A DNA stretch of 64,000 bases from Micromonospora peucetia (GTDB lineage Bacteria > Actinomycetota > Actinomycetes > Mycobacteriales > Micromonosporaceae). Below, in pieces: positions 47,628-57,548 of the stretch. The notes under the pieces were generated by a model. That model was not told the origin of the DNA and ran no database searches. It saw only the letters and a program-made list of their open reading frames with translations. How positions within the stretch are numbered: the first letter of the stretch is position 1; every line of letters starts with the position of its first letter. The stretch covers positions 4,712,001-4,776,000 of the forward strand of contig NZ_FMIC01000002.1 in NCBI RefSeq assembly GCF_900091625.1, in the 5' to 3' direction. A program made the position numbers and the translations under genes.

Positions 47628-50600
47628 TCAGCGCACCTGCCCGTCGACCGCGACGACCCGCAGTTCGGCGGTGTACCGGCCGTCGGGCCCGGTGAGCCAG
47701 AGCTGGTCCGGCGCCGGCAGCATCTCCACCACCACCACCTTCGCGTCGTCGCCACCGTGCCGGCGGGCCCGGCGGACCGACCGGGACACCAGATCGACCG
47801 AGGCGAGGCTGGTCAGGTCGGCGTGGACCGGTTTCCGCTCGCCCGCGCAGCGCAGGAACACATGGCGCGGCAGGGCGTGGTCGGCGGCCCAGCCCCGGGC
47901 CTGCCGGAACCGCAGCGCCTCGTCCCGGGTGTCGGCGAAGGCGAGGTCGGCGGCGGTGAACGTCCACGCCTCGCGGCTGACCACGAGGGAGTCGATGGTG
48001 ACCCTGGGCTGGTGCGCCGCCGGGGGCAGGATGCGGAACAGCTGGGACAGCCCGGCGCCGACCACGTCGCCGAGGACGTGCGTCAGGTCGACGTCGAACC
48101 GCCCGTCACGCGACCGTACGCGCAGCCCGCCGGCCGTACCGACCAGGTCGCACTCACCGACGCGCAGGCTCCGGAGCGGGTCGTGCCCGAACGAGTCGTG
48201 GGCGAAAACCAACCGGAGGTCGTCCGGTCCGGTGAGCCCGTTGCTCTGCCTGGTCGGCACGCCACCCTCCTGGCCGGTCTCGGCGGGATAGACCACCCCG
48301 GCGCCCACGTCCCGCCCCAGCGCGGCGCGCAGCGCGTCCACCTCCGGGTGGTAGGCCACCCAGGTGGCGTACCGCAGGGTGTTGACGCCCGGGTGCAGCT
48401 CGCCCAGGACCCACTCGTCGCCGGCCCGCATCAGGTCCGGGCTGTGCTGCCGCGCGGTCGGCCAGCCGGGCCGCCCCGGCGGGAAGGCGGTGGCCACCGC
48501 CGGAGCCAGGTCCGCCGCCGTGAGCCGGATCCGCCGCCGGTCCGCCGGCAGCGCCAGCACGTCGGCCCAGCGCCGGTGCAACGCGGCGGTCAGCAGTGCG
48601 GTCAGCCGTTCCGGCGGGTGGAACAGCGCCTCGCCGGCCAGCAGCCAGAAGTCGGCCAGTGGGACCACGTCCGTGCCCAGTTCGGCGGCCCGACGCCGGT
48701 AGATCTGCGTGCAGAGGCGTTCGTAGAGCGTCGCGCCGGCGGCGGTGAACCAGCGCGCGCTCTCCAGCACCAGGCCGAGCGCGTCGCGGATCCCGTCCAG
48801 GCTCGCCTCGCCGATGCCGACCGTGCCGGCCCGCAGGCACTCCTCGTAGACGGGGGTCCGTCCCGCGTACATCGTGCCGGCCCGCCGGGTGGGCGGGACG
48901 CCGGCCAGCCGGGTGAAGGTGGCCTCCAGGCCGGCCATCGCACCGGTCAACCGGTCGGGGTCACCGGCGGACGCGGCGAGCGCGTCCCGGGCGGCGCAGA
49001 GCTCGTCCAGGGCGGCGAGAGCCGGCCCGCGCACGGCCTCGTCGGTGACCCGGGCCAGCCGGGCCCGCACCGACCGCTCCGGCCGGGTGTCGTGCGGCGC
49101 CACCTCCGGCTGCCAGGCGATCCGGTGGGCCGCGGCCAGCGTCTCCAGCACCTCGTGCACGTCCCGCGCCGACCGCAGTCCCGACCCCGGATCGGCCAGC
49201 ACCACGCCTGCGACCTCGTTCGCGTCGCGCACCCCGTCGCAGGCGTGCAGCACCGCCGCCTCGGCGTCGGCCAGCGTCACCGGCGGGGCGAGCGGCACCC
49301 GCAGCGTCGTCCCGACCAGATCCAGGAAGGGCATGAGCCGGGGTACGAGCCAGGGACGCAACCGGATCGCGTACGGGGCCAGCACCGCGGCGACCGCCCA
49401 CCCCTCCAGGTAGACCGTTCGCTCGGCGAGGAGCGCCGGTGGATCCGCGGGGTCGACCCGTACGCCTGCGCCCGGCTCGATCCGCGCCCAGCCGACCGGC
49501 CCGAAGAACCCGATCGTGTCGTTCTTCGCGCAGTAGCGCTGGAGGTAGCTGGTGACCAGTGCCTCGTGCTGGCGGTGCTTGGTGTTGCGGGTCGGGTTCC
49601 CGGGGCCCCGGCGCAGCAGCGCGTCGACGCCGGTGCGCAGCGCGTGCGGGTTCTGCCAGGCCACCGCCTCGCGGAACCGGGGGTGGGCCGCCACCGCGTG
49701 CAGCGCGACCGTGAGCCGGCCGACCGCCTCCGGGAACACGGCCGCGTACGCCGCCTCGGCGTGGGCGATGCCGGCCGGGTCCCCGTCCGCCCGGGCCGCC
49801 ACCACCCGGTCCGCGGCGGCGGAGAGCTCCGGGTCGCCGAGCGGGGTCAGCAGGTCGACCGGGAGTCCCGCGCCCCGCAGGCAGACGGTCCGCCACAGTG
49901 CCCACCCGTCGCTCAACCGGGCCAGGTGTGTGGGCTGGTCCGGCCCGGTCCGGTGCGGGACCCGGTCGCGGCGGCGCAGCACCGGCCCGGTCTCCACCCG
50001 GAGGCCCGGTGCCGGTCCGGTCTCCATCCCGGCGCCCGGTGCCGGCCCGGTCGCCGCGTCGATCGACGCCGCCGTCGCGGCCAGGGTCGGCGCCCGGTAG
50101 AACCCGCCCACGCCCAGCTCCACGCCGAGCGCCTCGCGGATCCGGAACATCAGCCGGGTGGCCGTCAGCGAGTTGCCGCCGAGGGCGAAGAAGCTGGTCT
50201 CCCGCCCGATGCTCGCGGGTGGGCGCTCGCCGGGCAGCAGCCGGGACCAGAGCCCGGCCAGCCGGTGCTCGGTCGGCGAGGCGGGCCCGGCGACGTCCGG
50301 ATCCTGCCCGGCGAGGTCGGGCGCCGGCAACGCGGCCCGGTCGACCTTCCCGTACGCGGTCAGCGGCAACCGGTCGAGGACGGCGAACCCGGCCGGCACG
50401 AGATGGGCCGGTAACCGTGCGGCGACGTGCTCACGCAGGCCCGCCGGGGTCGGGACCGCCGCGCCGGCCGGCGTGACGTAGCCGACCAGGTGGCGGTCCG
50501 GCCCGTCGCCCCGGGCGCACACCGCCGCCGTGGCGACCTCCGGGTGCGCCCTGAGTACCGCCTCCACCTCGCCCGGCTCGACCCGGAACCCCCGGATCTT

Positions 50601-53135
50601 CACCTGCTCGTCGCGGCGGCCGAGGAACTCCAGCACCCCGTCCGCGCGCCAGCGGACGACGTCGCCGGTCCGGTAGAGGCGCTCGCCGGGCACCTGCGGA
50701 TCCGGCACGAACGCCCGGGCGGTTGCCGCCGGGTCGCCGAGGTAGCCGCGGGCCAGCCCGTCGCCACCGGTGTACAGCTCGCCCGCGACTCCGACCGGCA
50801 CCGGCCGGCCGCCCTCGTCCAGCACGTGGACGGTGGTCTGCGGCACGGGCCGGCCGATCGGCACCCGGTCGCCCACCGGGCCGGGGCCGCCCATCAGGTG
50901 GCAGCTGGTCAGCGTCGTGTTCTCGGTCGGCCCGTACGCGTTGACCAGCGGAAGCCCGTCGCGTGCGGCGAGTACGGCGCGGACCGCGCCCGGGTCGGCC
51001 ACGTCCCCGCCGGTGAGCAACTGCCGGACGCCCGCCAGCGCCGTGACGTCCTGTTCGACGAGTTGCCGGAAGAGCCCGGCGGTGAGGAAGGCGACGGTGA
51101 CCCCGCCGGTGCGGATCAGCGTGGCCAGCCCGGTGAGGTCCACCGGATCCGGTGGCGCGACCACCGCCGTGGCACCGGTCAGCAGCGCACCCCAGATCTC
51201 CCAGGTGGACGCGTCGAACGCGGTCGGAGCGAACTGGAGCACCCGCTCGCCGGGGCCGAGGGTGGCGAAGTCCGGGCCCGCCACGAGCCGCATCACGCCC
51301 CGGTGGGTGATCCCGACCTGCTTTGGCGCCCCCGTCGAGCCGGAGGTGTAGAGGACGGCGGCGAGCTGCAACGGGTGGATCCGCCCGGGTGGCGGGCCGG
51401 CCGGCACCGGTTCTCCGGCCGGCGGGTCGAGGTTCAGCACCCGGACCGGGCCCAGGTCGGGCAGGTCGGCGGCGGTCGCGGGGGTGGTCAGGAGCAGGCG
51501 GGTGCCGCTGGCGGCGAGGAGGCCCGCGATCCGGGCGGGTGGGGCGGCCGGATCCACCGGGAGGTAGGCCCCGCCGGCCTTCAGCACGCCAAGCAGGGCC
51601 CGGATCAGCGCTTCGCCCCGGGGGAGCAGCACGGCGACGGGGGCCTCCCCGGCGACGCCGTGCCGGCGCAGCGTCCAGGCCAACTCGTCGGTCGCCCGGT
51701 CCAGCTCCGCGTAGCAGACCGTGCGGTCGCCGACCAGCAGCGCGGTGGCGGCCGGGTCCTCGGCGACGCGGGCCGCGAAGACCTCGGGGACGGACGCGTC
51801 GCGCGGGTATGGCCGCCGGGTGGCGTTCCAGGTGGCGCGCAGCGGCACCTCCCCGGTGGCGCCGAGATCCAGGTCGGCCAGGCGGACGTCCGGCCGCTCC
51901 GCCAACTCGAGCACGGTGCGGTGCAGTTGCGCGAGGATCCGCCGCGCCGAGACGGCCAGCAGCCTGGTGTCGTCCCACGTCACGCCCAGGCACAGCGCCG
52001 GTTCGTCGAAGGCGTGCACCGTCAGCGGATAGCCGGGCATCCGGTGCACACGTGCCGAACGTCGGGCCGCCTCCGGCCCGCCCTCGGCCAGGATGGTGGC
52101 CAGCCGCTGCCGCTCGAACACCACCAGGCTGTCCAGCAGCGGCGTGTCGGGTGTCAGGCCAGCCAGGCCGAGGACGGTGTGCAACGGCGTGAGCTGGTGC
52201 TCGCGGATCCGCCGGATCCGGTCCGCCACGTCGGCGAGCAACCGCCGCACCGTCCACCGGGGGTCCAGCCGGATCCGTAGCGGCACCGTGTTGAGCAGCA
52301 GCCCGACGATCCGGTCGGCGTCCGGGACGCTGTCGTACCGGCAGGACCTGGTGACCGCGAAGGTGACGTCGTCGACCCCGCCGTAGCCGCCGCGCAGCAG
52401 CGCCCAGGCAGCGTGGACCACGGCGCTGACACCGACGCCGGCAGCGGTGGCGGCGGCGCGGATCCGGCCGGAGTCCGACCGGGTCAGGACGATCTCGTGC
52501 GAGGCCGGCATGCCGCGTGCACCGGGGTCCGCGTCGAGGCGGCCCGGCAGCGCCCGGGGCATCGGGGCACCGGCGAGGTGTCCCTTCCAGAACGCGTCGC
52601 CTGCGCTCGGGTCGCGCGTGCCCCACCAGCGCACGAAGTCCGCGAACGGCGGCCGGCGCGTCGGCTCGGACACCCGGCCGGCCCGGCGCGCGGCGTAGTC
52701 GGCGAGGATCTCGTCGAGCAGCATCCGGGTGGAGCGGCCGTCGAGGATCGCGTGGTGGAAGGTGACGACGACGTGGTGGTCGGCCAGCGTGGTGACCCGC
52801 AGCAGCGGCGCCCGGCCGACATCGAGGGGTTCGTACCGGTCGGTGGGCAGGAAGTCGTCGAGCGTCGTCTCCCGCCACCGCAGGTCCGGTGCCACGATGG
52901 GTTGGACGACCTGCACCACGCCGTGGTCGCCGTCGACCTCGAAGGCCGTACGCAGCACCGCGTGCCGCCCGGTCGCGGCCTGCCAGGCGGCGCCGAACGT
53001 GTCCCGGTCCGGTGGGCCGTCCCACCTGATCGTGACCTGCTGGACGTCCACGCCGCCGGCGGGCTGCCGGAGGGCCTGCAGCACCATCCCGCGTTGCACG
53101 GCGAGGGCCGGATATCGCTGGAGACTGTCGTTCAT
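47628..53135 (-). CDS. NRPS module fused to a LanB-type dehydratase domain: C-A-PCP-LanB
   Basis: 1835 residues. C (HHAILDGRS near residue 125), A (about 450-955; [13 protein letters not shown]; code about DAWFLGATLK, hydrophobic/Leu-like), PCP ([11 protein letters not shown] near 990), a Gly/Pro/Thr linker with an imperfect repeat, then about 770 residues (1065-1835) of the lantibiotic-dehydratase glutamylation domain. Diagnostic blocks are [53 protein letters not shown] and [14 protein letters not shown]. In LanB enzymes this domain transfers glutamate from glutamyl-tRNA to Ser/Thr; no separate elimination (SpaB_C) domain is seen here. It is second in the operon, 21 bp after MbtH. The fusion suggests a tRNA-dependent modification of a carrier-bound peptide, which is inference. 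An open frame without stops across the junction makes a chimera artefact unlikely. Confidence 0.88.
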   Translation of the reverse strand: MNDSLQRYPALAVQRGMVLQALRQPAGGVDVQQVTIRWDGPPDRDTFGAAWQAATGRHAVLRTAFEVDGDHGVVQVVQPIVAPDLRWRETTLDDFLPTDRYEPLDVGRAPLLRVTTLADHHVVVTFHHAILDGRSTRMLLDEILADYAARRAGRVSEPTRRPPFADFVRWWGTRDPSAGDAFWKGHLAGAPMPRALPGRLDADPGARGMPASHEIVLTRSDSGRIRAAATAAGVGVSAVVHAAWALLRGGYGGVDDVTFAVTRSCRYDSVPDADRIVGLLLNTVPLRIRLDPRWTVRRLLADVADRIRRIREHQLTPLHTVLGLAGLTPDTPLLDSLVVFERQRLATILAEGGPEAARRSARVHRMPGYPLTVHAFDEPALCLGVTWDDTRLLAVSARRILAQLHRTVLELAERPDVRLADLDLGATGEVPLRATWNATRRPYPRDASVPEVFAARVAEDPAATALLVGDRTVCYAELDRATDELAWTLRRHGVAGEAPVAVLLPRGEALIRALLGVLKAGGAYLPVDPAAPPARIAGLLAASGTRLLLTTPATAADLPDLGPVRVLNLDPPAGEPVPAGPPPGRIHPLQLAAVLYTSGSTGAPKQVGITHRGVMRLVAGPDFATLGPGERVLQFAPTAFDASTWEIWGALLTGATAVVAPPDPVDLTGLATLIRTGGVTVAFLTAGLFRQLVEQDVTALAGVRQLLTGGDVADPGAVRAVLAARDGLPLVNAYGPTENTTLTSCHLMGGPGPVGDRVPIGRPVPQTTVHVLDEGGRPVPVGVAGELYTGGDGLARGYLGDPAATARAFVPDPQVPGERLYRTGDVVRWRADGVLEFLGRRDEQVKIRGFRVEPGEVEAVLRAHPEVATAAVCARGDGPDRHLVGYVTPAGAAVPTPAGLREHVAARLPAHLVPAGFAVLDRLPLTAYGKVDRAALPAPDLAGQDPDVAGPASPTEHRLAGLWSRLLPGERPPASIGRETSFFALGGNSLTATRLMFRIREALGVELGVGGFYRAPTLAATAASIDAATGPAPGAGMETGPAPGLRVETGPVLRRRDRVPHRTGPDQPTHLARLSDGWALWRTVCLRGAGLPVDLLTPLGDPELSAAADRVVAARADGDPAGIAHAEAAYAAVFPEAVGRLTVALHAVAAHPRFREAVAWQNPHALRTGVDALLRRGPGNPTRNTKHRQHEALVTSYLQRYCAKNDTIGFFGPVGWARIEPGAGVRVDPADPPALLAERTVYLEGWAVAAVLAPYAIRLRPWLVPRLMPFLDLVGTTLRVPLAPPVTLADAEAAVLHACDGVRDANEVAGVVLADPGSGLRSARDVHEVLETLAAAHRIAWQPEVAPHDTRPERSVRARLARVTDEAVRGPALAALDELCAARDALAASAGDPDRLTGAMAGLEATFTRLAGVPPTRRAGTMYAGRTPVYEECLRAGTVGIGEASLDGIRDALGLVLESARWFTAAGATLYERLCTQIYRRRAAELGTDVVPLADFWLLAGEALFHPPERLTALLTAALHRRWADVLALPADRRRIRLTAADLAPAVATAFPPGRPGWPTARQHSPDLMRAGDEWVLGELHPGVNTLRYATWVAYHPEVDALRAALGRDVGAGVVYPAETGQEGGVPTRQSNGLTGPDDLRLVFAHDSFGHDPLRSLRVGECDLVGTAGGLRVRSRDGRFDVDLTHVLGDVVGAGLSQLFRILPPAAHQPRVTIDSLVVSREAWTFTAADLAFADTRDEALRFRQARGWAADHALPRHVFLRCAGERKPVHADLTSLASVDLVSRSVRRARRHGGDDAKVVVVEMLPAPDQLWLTGPDGRYTAELRVVAVDGQVR

Positions 53136-53156
53136 GCGCCCTCGTCCGGTGCGGCG

Positions 53157-53378
53157 TCAGCCGGTCGCGGCGTGCTCGTCCATCCAGCGCCGCAACGACA
53201 GCGGCCGCATGTCCGTCCACACCTCGTCGATCCGGGCGAGGCACTCGGCGCGTGTCCCGGTGGTGCCCTCGCGCCGCCAGCCGGCGGGCAGTTCCCGGTC
53301 GTCCCACCAGATCGAGAACTGTTCCTCGTCGTTCACGACCACCGCGTACGTCCGGGTGTCGTCGTCGTCAGCGCTCAT
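53157..53378 (-). CDS. MbtH-like NRPS accessory protein
   Basis: 73 residues. It shows the family signature NDEEQFSIWWDDRELPAGW (W where the usual SxWP has P) and a C-terminal CLARIDEVWTDMRPLSLRRW. MbtH proteins bind adenylation domains and are needed for their solubility or activity. ATG 53378 was chosen over 53411 because a GGGGG stretch lies 4-8 bases upstream and the start matches family length. It is the first gene of the NRPS transcript and probably serves one or more A domains downstream. Confidence 0.93.
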   Translation of the reverse strand: MSADDDDTRTYAVVVNDEEQFSIWWDDRELPAGWRREGTTGTRAECLARIDEVWTDMRPLSLRRWMDEHAATG

Positions 53379-53397
53379 CGGACCCCCTTCGCGGGGA

Positions 53398-53427
53398 AGG
53401 ATTTCAGCCACGTCGATCGCGTGTCAA
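53398..53427 (-). promoter_or_regulatory. Candidate promoter of the MbtH-NRPS operon
   Basis: On the minus strand a perfect TTGACA (53427-53422) is followed after 18 bases by AATCCT (53403-53398), a fair -10. It sits in the 71-bp gap between the MFS stop and MbtH, and would start the mRNA 10-15 bases before the MbtH ATG. Prediction by consensus only. Confidence 0.4.
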
Positions 53428-53449
53428 GGAATCGGTCGATCTTCCGACG

Positions 53450-54748
53450 TCAGGCGGAGGTGGGCCGTACGACCGGCTTGGAATCCGATGTGGACGTGGC
53501 CGGCGGATCGGCGGCAGCCCCGGCGATCCGGGGCGTTCGGGCGACCCAGCCGACGGCCGGCCCGGCGGCGAGCGCGCAGCCCACGAAGAGCGCCGCGACG
53601 ACCCACCAGCCCCAGCCGCCGGTCTGGATCGCGAGGAGGGTCAGCCCGACCGGCGCGAAGACGTCCGCCGCCGAGCTGATCGTCTGTGCCGTGCCGAGGT
53701 AGACCCCGCGTGACCCGGCGGGTGGCACATTGGTCTGGACGAACCAGAGCGCCGCCGAGAACCACAACTCGGTGGTCGTCACCAGCACCACGACGCCGAG
53801 GAGCACGACGACGGTCCACCCGCCGCCGGTCCAGCCCGCGAGCGCGGCCAGCGGGCAGGCGACCGCGGTGACCAGGGCACCCCGGCGGATCAGGCGGGCC
53901 GCACCGGGAAGCGAGTCCGCGCCGCGCGCCGCCGGCACCTGCAACGTGATCACCAGCACCGTGTTGAGGGCCAGCATCGCCCCGAGCAGCGGCTTGGGTG
54001 CGTCGGTGTGGGTGATCGCCCAGAGCGGCAGGATCTCGACCAGGATCACCGAGTGGAACATCATGACGGCGAGGAGGGCGGCGGTCGTGACGTAGGGGAG
54101 ATCCTTCAGGACCGCCCACCGCGAGACGGTGGCCGCCCGGTCGTGGCGCATTGCCGGCGCGGCCGGTAGCCGGGTCACGAGGCCGGCGTTGAGCAGGGAC
54201 AACGCCGCGTTGAGCAGCACCATGGCGACGAGCGCGGCGGTGGAGCCGAACGCCAGCGCCACGGCGCCGAGCCCGGTGCCGACGGTGAACCCGGCGTTCA
54301 GGTACGAGCGCGCGTACGCCATCGTCCGCACCCGGTCCCCGGCGGGCATGGCGTCGGCGGTGTAGATGGTGCGGCCGGCGTTGGCGAACGAGTCGGTGAC
54401 GGCGGCCACCACCATCAGCACCACGAAGCCCGCGAACGACGTCACGAGTGGATAGGCGGCGAACGTCAGCGCCGAACCGAGCGCGCCGAGGGCCCAGGAC
54501 CGCTGCCCACCGATCCGGTCGGCCAGCGCGCCCAGCGGCAGTGAGGTGACCACCCCGGCGAGCCCCGCGACCGAGAAGCCGACCCCGATCTGCACCGGGC
54601 TGAGCCCGAGTACCTCGGTGAAGAACACGATGCTGCCGGTGAGGAAGGTGCCACTGCCGACCGCGACCATGGCGGACTGGTACGCGATCGCCCGGGGCAG
54701 CCCGGGCGGCGGCAGCAGCCGGGACACGGCGAATCGGTGACCGTCCAT
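53450..54748 (-). CDS. MFS transporter, probable product exporter
   Basis: 432 residues with about 12 hydrophobic segments. The loop GALADRIGGQRSW is the MFS signature between helices 2 and 3. The sequence resembles multidrug/secondary-metabolite efflux permeases. It lies immediately upstream of MbtH in the same direction (71-bp gap), a common position for the exporter of an NRPS product, and could also provide self-resistance. The role in export is inferred from position. Confidence 0.87.
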   Translation of the reverse strand: MDGHRFAVSRLLPPPGLPRAIAYQSAMVAVGSGTFLTGSIVFFTEVLGLSPVQIGVGFSVAGLAGVVTSLPLGALADRIGGQRSWALGALGSALTFAAYPLVTSFAGFVVLMVVAAVTDSFANAGRTIYTADAMPAGDRVRTMAYARSYLNAGFTVGTGLGAVALAFGSTAALVAMVLLNAALSLLNAGLVTRLPAAPAMRHDRAATVSRWAVLKDLPYVTTAALLAVMMFHSVILVEILPLWAITHTDAPKPLLGAMLALNTVLVITLQVPAARGADSLPGAARLIRRGALVTAVACPLAALAGWTGGGWTVVVLLGVVVLVTTTELWFSAALWFVQTNVPPAGSRGVYLGTAQTISSAADVFAPVGLTLLAIQTGGWGWWVVAALFVGCALAAGPAVGWVARTPRIAGAAADPPATSTSDSKPVVRPTSA

Positions 54749-54818
54749 GGTGTCGGTCAGGCTACCCGGGCGACCGCCTCCGGCAGCGTCCCGCCGGCAT
54801 CCGTGCCGGCCGGCCGGC

Positions 54819-54883
54819 GTCCATCCGCGACAGTGCCGTCACGGCGCACCGTCCATCCGCGATAGTGCTCCTCACGGCGCACC
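54819..54883. repeat. Imperfect tandem duplication at the 3' end of the enolase-family gene
   Basis: A 32-33 bp unit starting GTCCATCCGCGA and ending CACGGCGCACC occurs twice in tandem (54819-54850 and 54851-54883) with a few differences. The second copy covers the last codons and stop of the racemase-like gene; the first lies in the gap to the MFS gene. It looks like a small local duplication by slippage. Confidence 0.6.
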
Positions 54884-56002
54884 GTCCGCGCGCAGCACGA
54901 GCCGGCCGGTGGTCCTTTCCTCGATGTACGTCAGGTCGGCGTCGCAGCCGAGCCCGGGCGCGGCGGGCACCTCGACGAGCCCGTCGGTGCTCACGATCGG
55001 GCGGGTGGTGATGTCGCGGGCGTAGTACTTGTCGGAGCCGGAGACGTCCGAGGGCAGGGTGAAGCCGGCGAGGGCGCTCAGCGCGACGTTGGCGGCCCGC
55101 CCGATCCCGAACTCGTGCATGCCGCCGCACCAGACCGGGACACCGTGCTCGCGCGCGAGGTCGTGTGCCTGGACGGCGTGGGTCAGCCCGCCCATCCGTG
55201 ACACCTTGACGTTGAGGACGCGTACGGCGCCCAGGCGCAGTGCGGTGACCAGGTCGTCCACCTCCTCGACGGACTCGTCGAGACAGACGGGGGTGCTGAT
55301 CCGTTCCTGGAGGGCGGCGTGCGCGACGAGATCCCGCGGCGCGAACGGCTGCTCGATCATCAGCAGGCCCAGGCTGTCGAGCTCGGCCAGGACGGCACGG
55401 TGTTCCGGAACGTCCTGGTAGGCGCCGTTGGCGTCGACGTGCAGCGGCACGTCCGGATGGGCCGTACGGACGGCCCGTACCGGCTCGACGTCCCAGCCGG
55501 GCGCGATCTTGAGTTTGACCCTGCGGTAGCCCTCGTCGACCCGCAGCCGCACCTGCGCGAGGAGATCGTCGACGGTGGGTTCGATCCCCAGGGACACCCC
55601 CGCCTCGACGCTGCCGCGGGTGCCGCCCAGCGCGTGCGCGAGGGGGGTGCCCTCGACGGCCGACCAGAGGGCCCAGGCGGCGATGTCGAAACCGGCGCGG
55701 GCGAAGTGGTTGCCCCGGACCCTGCCGAGCGCCACGGCCAGGTCCGCCGGATGCTCCCAGTCGGTACGCAGCACCAGCGGCGCGAGGTGGTCACGGGCAA
55801 CCGCCCAGCAGCTCTCGACGGTCTCGGCGGAATAGAACGGGCCGCTCGGTGACGCGATCTCGCCCCACCCCACGGCGCCGTCGGTGTCGGTGAGCGCGAC
55901 CAGGATGTGCTCCAGTTCGCGCTTGGCGTGGGAACTGGTCTGGAACCGGTGCACGAGCGGCAGCCGGACCCGGCGCAGCTCGACCCTCTCGATCCGGGTC
56001 AC
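54872..56002 (-). CDS. Enolase-superfamily enzyme (OSBS/N-acylamino-acid racemase type)
   Basis: 376 residues. Muconate-lactonising subgroup catalytic set is visible: KxK in VKLKIA (about 161), Asp in HVDANG (188), Glu in IEQPF (214), Asp in CLDES (239) and Lys in NVKVSRMGG (263). Family members act as o-succinylbenzoate synthase or N-succinyl/N-acyl amino acid racemase. With no menaquinone genes nearby and a GNAT, a SIS protein and an M20 peptidase as neighbours, an N-acylamino-acid racemase or dipeptide epimerase role fits better than menaquinone synthesis. The GTG at 56002 is preceded by AGGGTGA. Confidence 0.8.
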   Translation of the reverse strand: MTRIERVELRRVRLPLVHRFQTSSHAKRELEHILVALTDTDGAVGWGEIASPSGPFYSAETVESCWAVARDHLAPLVLRTDWEHPADLAVALGRVRGNHFARAGFDIAAWALWSAVEGTPLAHALGGTRGSVEAGVSLGIEPTVDDLLAQVRLRVDEGYRRVKLKIAPGWDVEPVRAVRTAHPDVPLHVDANGAYQDVPEHRAVLAELDSLGLLMIEQPFAPRDLVAHAALQERISTPVCLDESVEEVDDLVTALRLGAVRVLNVKVSRMGGLTHAVQAHDLAREHGVPVWCGGMHEFGIGRAANVALSALAGFTLPSDVSGSDKYYARDITTRPIVSTDGLVEVPAAPGLGCDADLTYIEERTTGRLVLRADGAP

Positions 56003-56087
56003 GTCGTCACCCTGCCACGCCCGGCGCCGCCGTGCCGGTGGACCTGGGCCGGCTCGTGAGCGGGCTCTCCGCTTCGCTTCGGACCGG

Positions 56088-56723
56088 TCATGGCTCCTCC
56101 GGGTAGAGATCGAGCTCGGCGGCGAGGGCGTCGCGTTCGCGCAGGCGGCGGCCGGCCCCCTTCGAACTGGCGATGGTCAGGGTGGCGAGCAGGTGCAGCG
56201 CGAGCACCACCGAGGTGGGGGAGTTGGCGTACGAGGCGCTGTCGGTGCGGATGACGATGCGGACGGCGGCGCTGTCGGCCAGTGGCGCGTCCTCGGCGTC
56301 GGTGACGAGGACCAGTTGACCGCCGTGGCGGACGTAGGCGGAGGCGATGTCGATCGTCTCGCGCCGGTAGCGGGCCAGGGAGACGGCCACCAGCAGGTCG
56401 CCCTGGCGGATGTCGCCGAGCACGTCGAGGGCCCGCAGTGCCGCGCCGTCGACGAGGTGGACGCCGGACAACCCGGCGCTGAGGTCGGAGGCGAGCAGGG
56501 ACGCGAAGCTGAGCGACTTGCCGTAGCCGAGCAGGTATCGCCGCCGGGCCGACACGATGAGCGCCGCGGCCTGCTCGATCGTGTCCTGCTCGGCGGCCCA
56601 CGCCAGCGCCTTGCCGAACTCGGTGCGCTGCTGCTCCAGGACCCGCTGCTTGAGCACCTGCGCGGACCTGCGCTGGACGTTGCGGTCGAAGCGCTCCGAG
56701 GGCGTCGATCTCTTCGTGGTCAT
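56088..56723 (-). CDS. SIS-domain protein (RpiR-like without HTH)
   Basis: 211 residues. A single SIS (sugar isomerase) domain spans about 45-190: RRRYLLGYGKSLSFASLLAS is the phosphosugar-binding start and GDLLVAVSLARYRRETIDIA the central strand-loop. RpiR regulators carry an N-terminal HTH of about 75 residues; only a short helical leader is present here, so DNA binding is doubtful. It may bind a phosphorylated or amino-sugar ligand. Its ATG overlaps the stop of the GNAT gene by 4 bp. Confidence 0.75.
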   Translation of the reverse strand: MTTKRSTPSERFDRNVQRRSAQVLKQRVLEQQRTEFGKALAWAAEQDTIEQAAALIVSARRRYLLGYGKSLSFASLLASDLSAGLSGVHLVDGAALRALDVLGDIRQGDLLVAVSLARYRRETIDIASAYVRHGGQLVLVTDAEDAPLADSAAVRIVIRTDSASYANSPTSVVLALHLLATLTIASSKGAGRRLRERDALAAELDLYPEEP

Positions 56724-57448
56724 GCCTGATCCTGCCCGAACAGGTAGCTGACGCGACCGGGGGTGTCCTCCCGCCGCGCGACGCCGACGAGCCGCCCGCC
56801 GGCGGCGAACCGGTCGGCCAACTCCCGGCGCAGTCGCGCCCGGTCGTCGGGATCTCCCGCGGCGGTACGGTCGTCGGCGGGCGCGTCGACTGCCGGGTGC
56901 CCCGAGGGGCCCTCCGCAGGGTGCCCGGACGCGGGTGCCCTGGTGCCACTCCCGGGACGGTCGAGGTCCCATCGGACCAGGACCCGGTCGCTGCCGCCGT
57001 CGTCGTAGAAGTCGGGCAGGAACCGGATCCCGGCGGCGCCCAGCACGGCGAGGTTGAAGTGCGCGTTGCGCAGCGCGTACGGGTCGAAGGTCCACCGCAT
57101 CGTGCCCGCGCCCGTGCGACGTGCGGCGTCGGCCTGGGCGTGCTTGAGCTGGCGGCCGACGCCGCGCCCCTGCGCCCGCGCGTCGACGACGGTGGCCTGC
57201 GAGTAGTGGTAGAGCTCGCCGTGCTCGACGGCGGTGAAGCCGTAGCAGAAGCCGATGAGGCAGCCGGCCTCGTCGAACGCGCCGAGCACGGTCCCGGCGT
57301 TCTCGTGCAGCGCGGCCAGCAGACGGGGGCTGACAGCGTGCTCGGGACCCTGGTAGCCGAAGACGGACCGGTAGAGCGCCGATGCCGCCGTCCGTTCGGC
57401 GAGCCCGGCGAGGTCACGTACCACGATCCCGTCCGTGTCAGCGGTCAT
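56720..57448 (-). CDS. GNAT-family N-acetyltransferase
   Basis: 242 residues. An acetyl-CoA-binding motif DARAQGRGVGRQLKHAQADA lies near residue 95 and the surrounding strands match the GNAT fold; residues after about 160 form a Pro/Asp/Gly-rich, probably disordered linker and a short C-terminal part. It would acetylate an amine, and with the racemase-like and M20 genes it suggests N-acyl amino acid metabolism. ATG 57448 was chosen because AGGGAG lies 8 bases upstream; the GTG at 57457 sits on that site. Confidence 0.78.
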   Translation of the reverse strand: MTADTDGIVVRDLAGLAERTAASALYRSVFGYQGPEHAVSPRLLAALHENAGTVLGAFDEAGCLIGFCYGFTAVEHGELYHYSQATVVDARAQGRGVGRQLKHAQADAARRTGAGTMRWTFDPYALRNAHFNLAVLGAAGIRFLPDFYDDGGSDRVLVRWDLDRPGSGTRAPASGHPAEGPSGHPAVDAPADDRTAAGDPDDRARLRRELADRFAAGGRLVGVARREDTPGRVSYLFGQDQA

Positions 57449-57512
57449 CAGGCTCACTCCCTATGCAAGGATAGCGATCGTATGTCGCTCATGTTGCCGA
57501 CATTCATGCTCG

Positions 57513-57542
57513 TTGACAAGGCCTGTGCGGTGATCATAGTGT
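57513..57542 (+). promoter_or_regulatory. Promoter for the M20 peptidase, probably leaderless
   Basis: TTGACA (57513-57518) and TAGTGT (57537-57542) with an 18-base spacer. The GTG start of the M20 gene begins 7 bases after the -10, so the transcript would start at or next to the start codon. No Shine-Dalgarno sequence precedes the GTG. Confidence 0.55.
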
Positions 57543-57548
57543 CCGTAT

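Noticed and set aside
54872..56002. Menaquinone-pathway OSBS (menC)
   Set aside because: Residues fit OSBS too, but no other menaquinone gene is nearby and the neighbours point to N-acyl amino acid chemistry, so no gene symbol was given.
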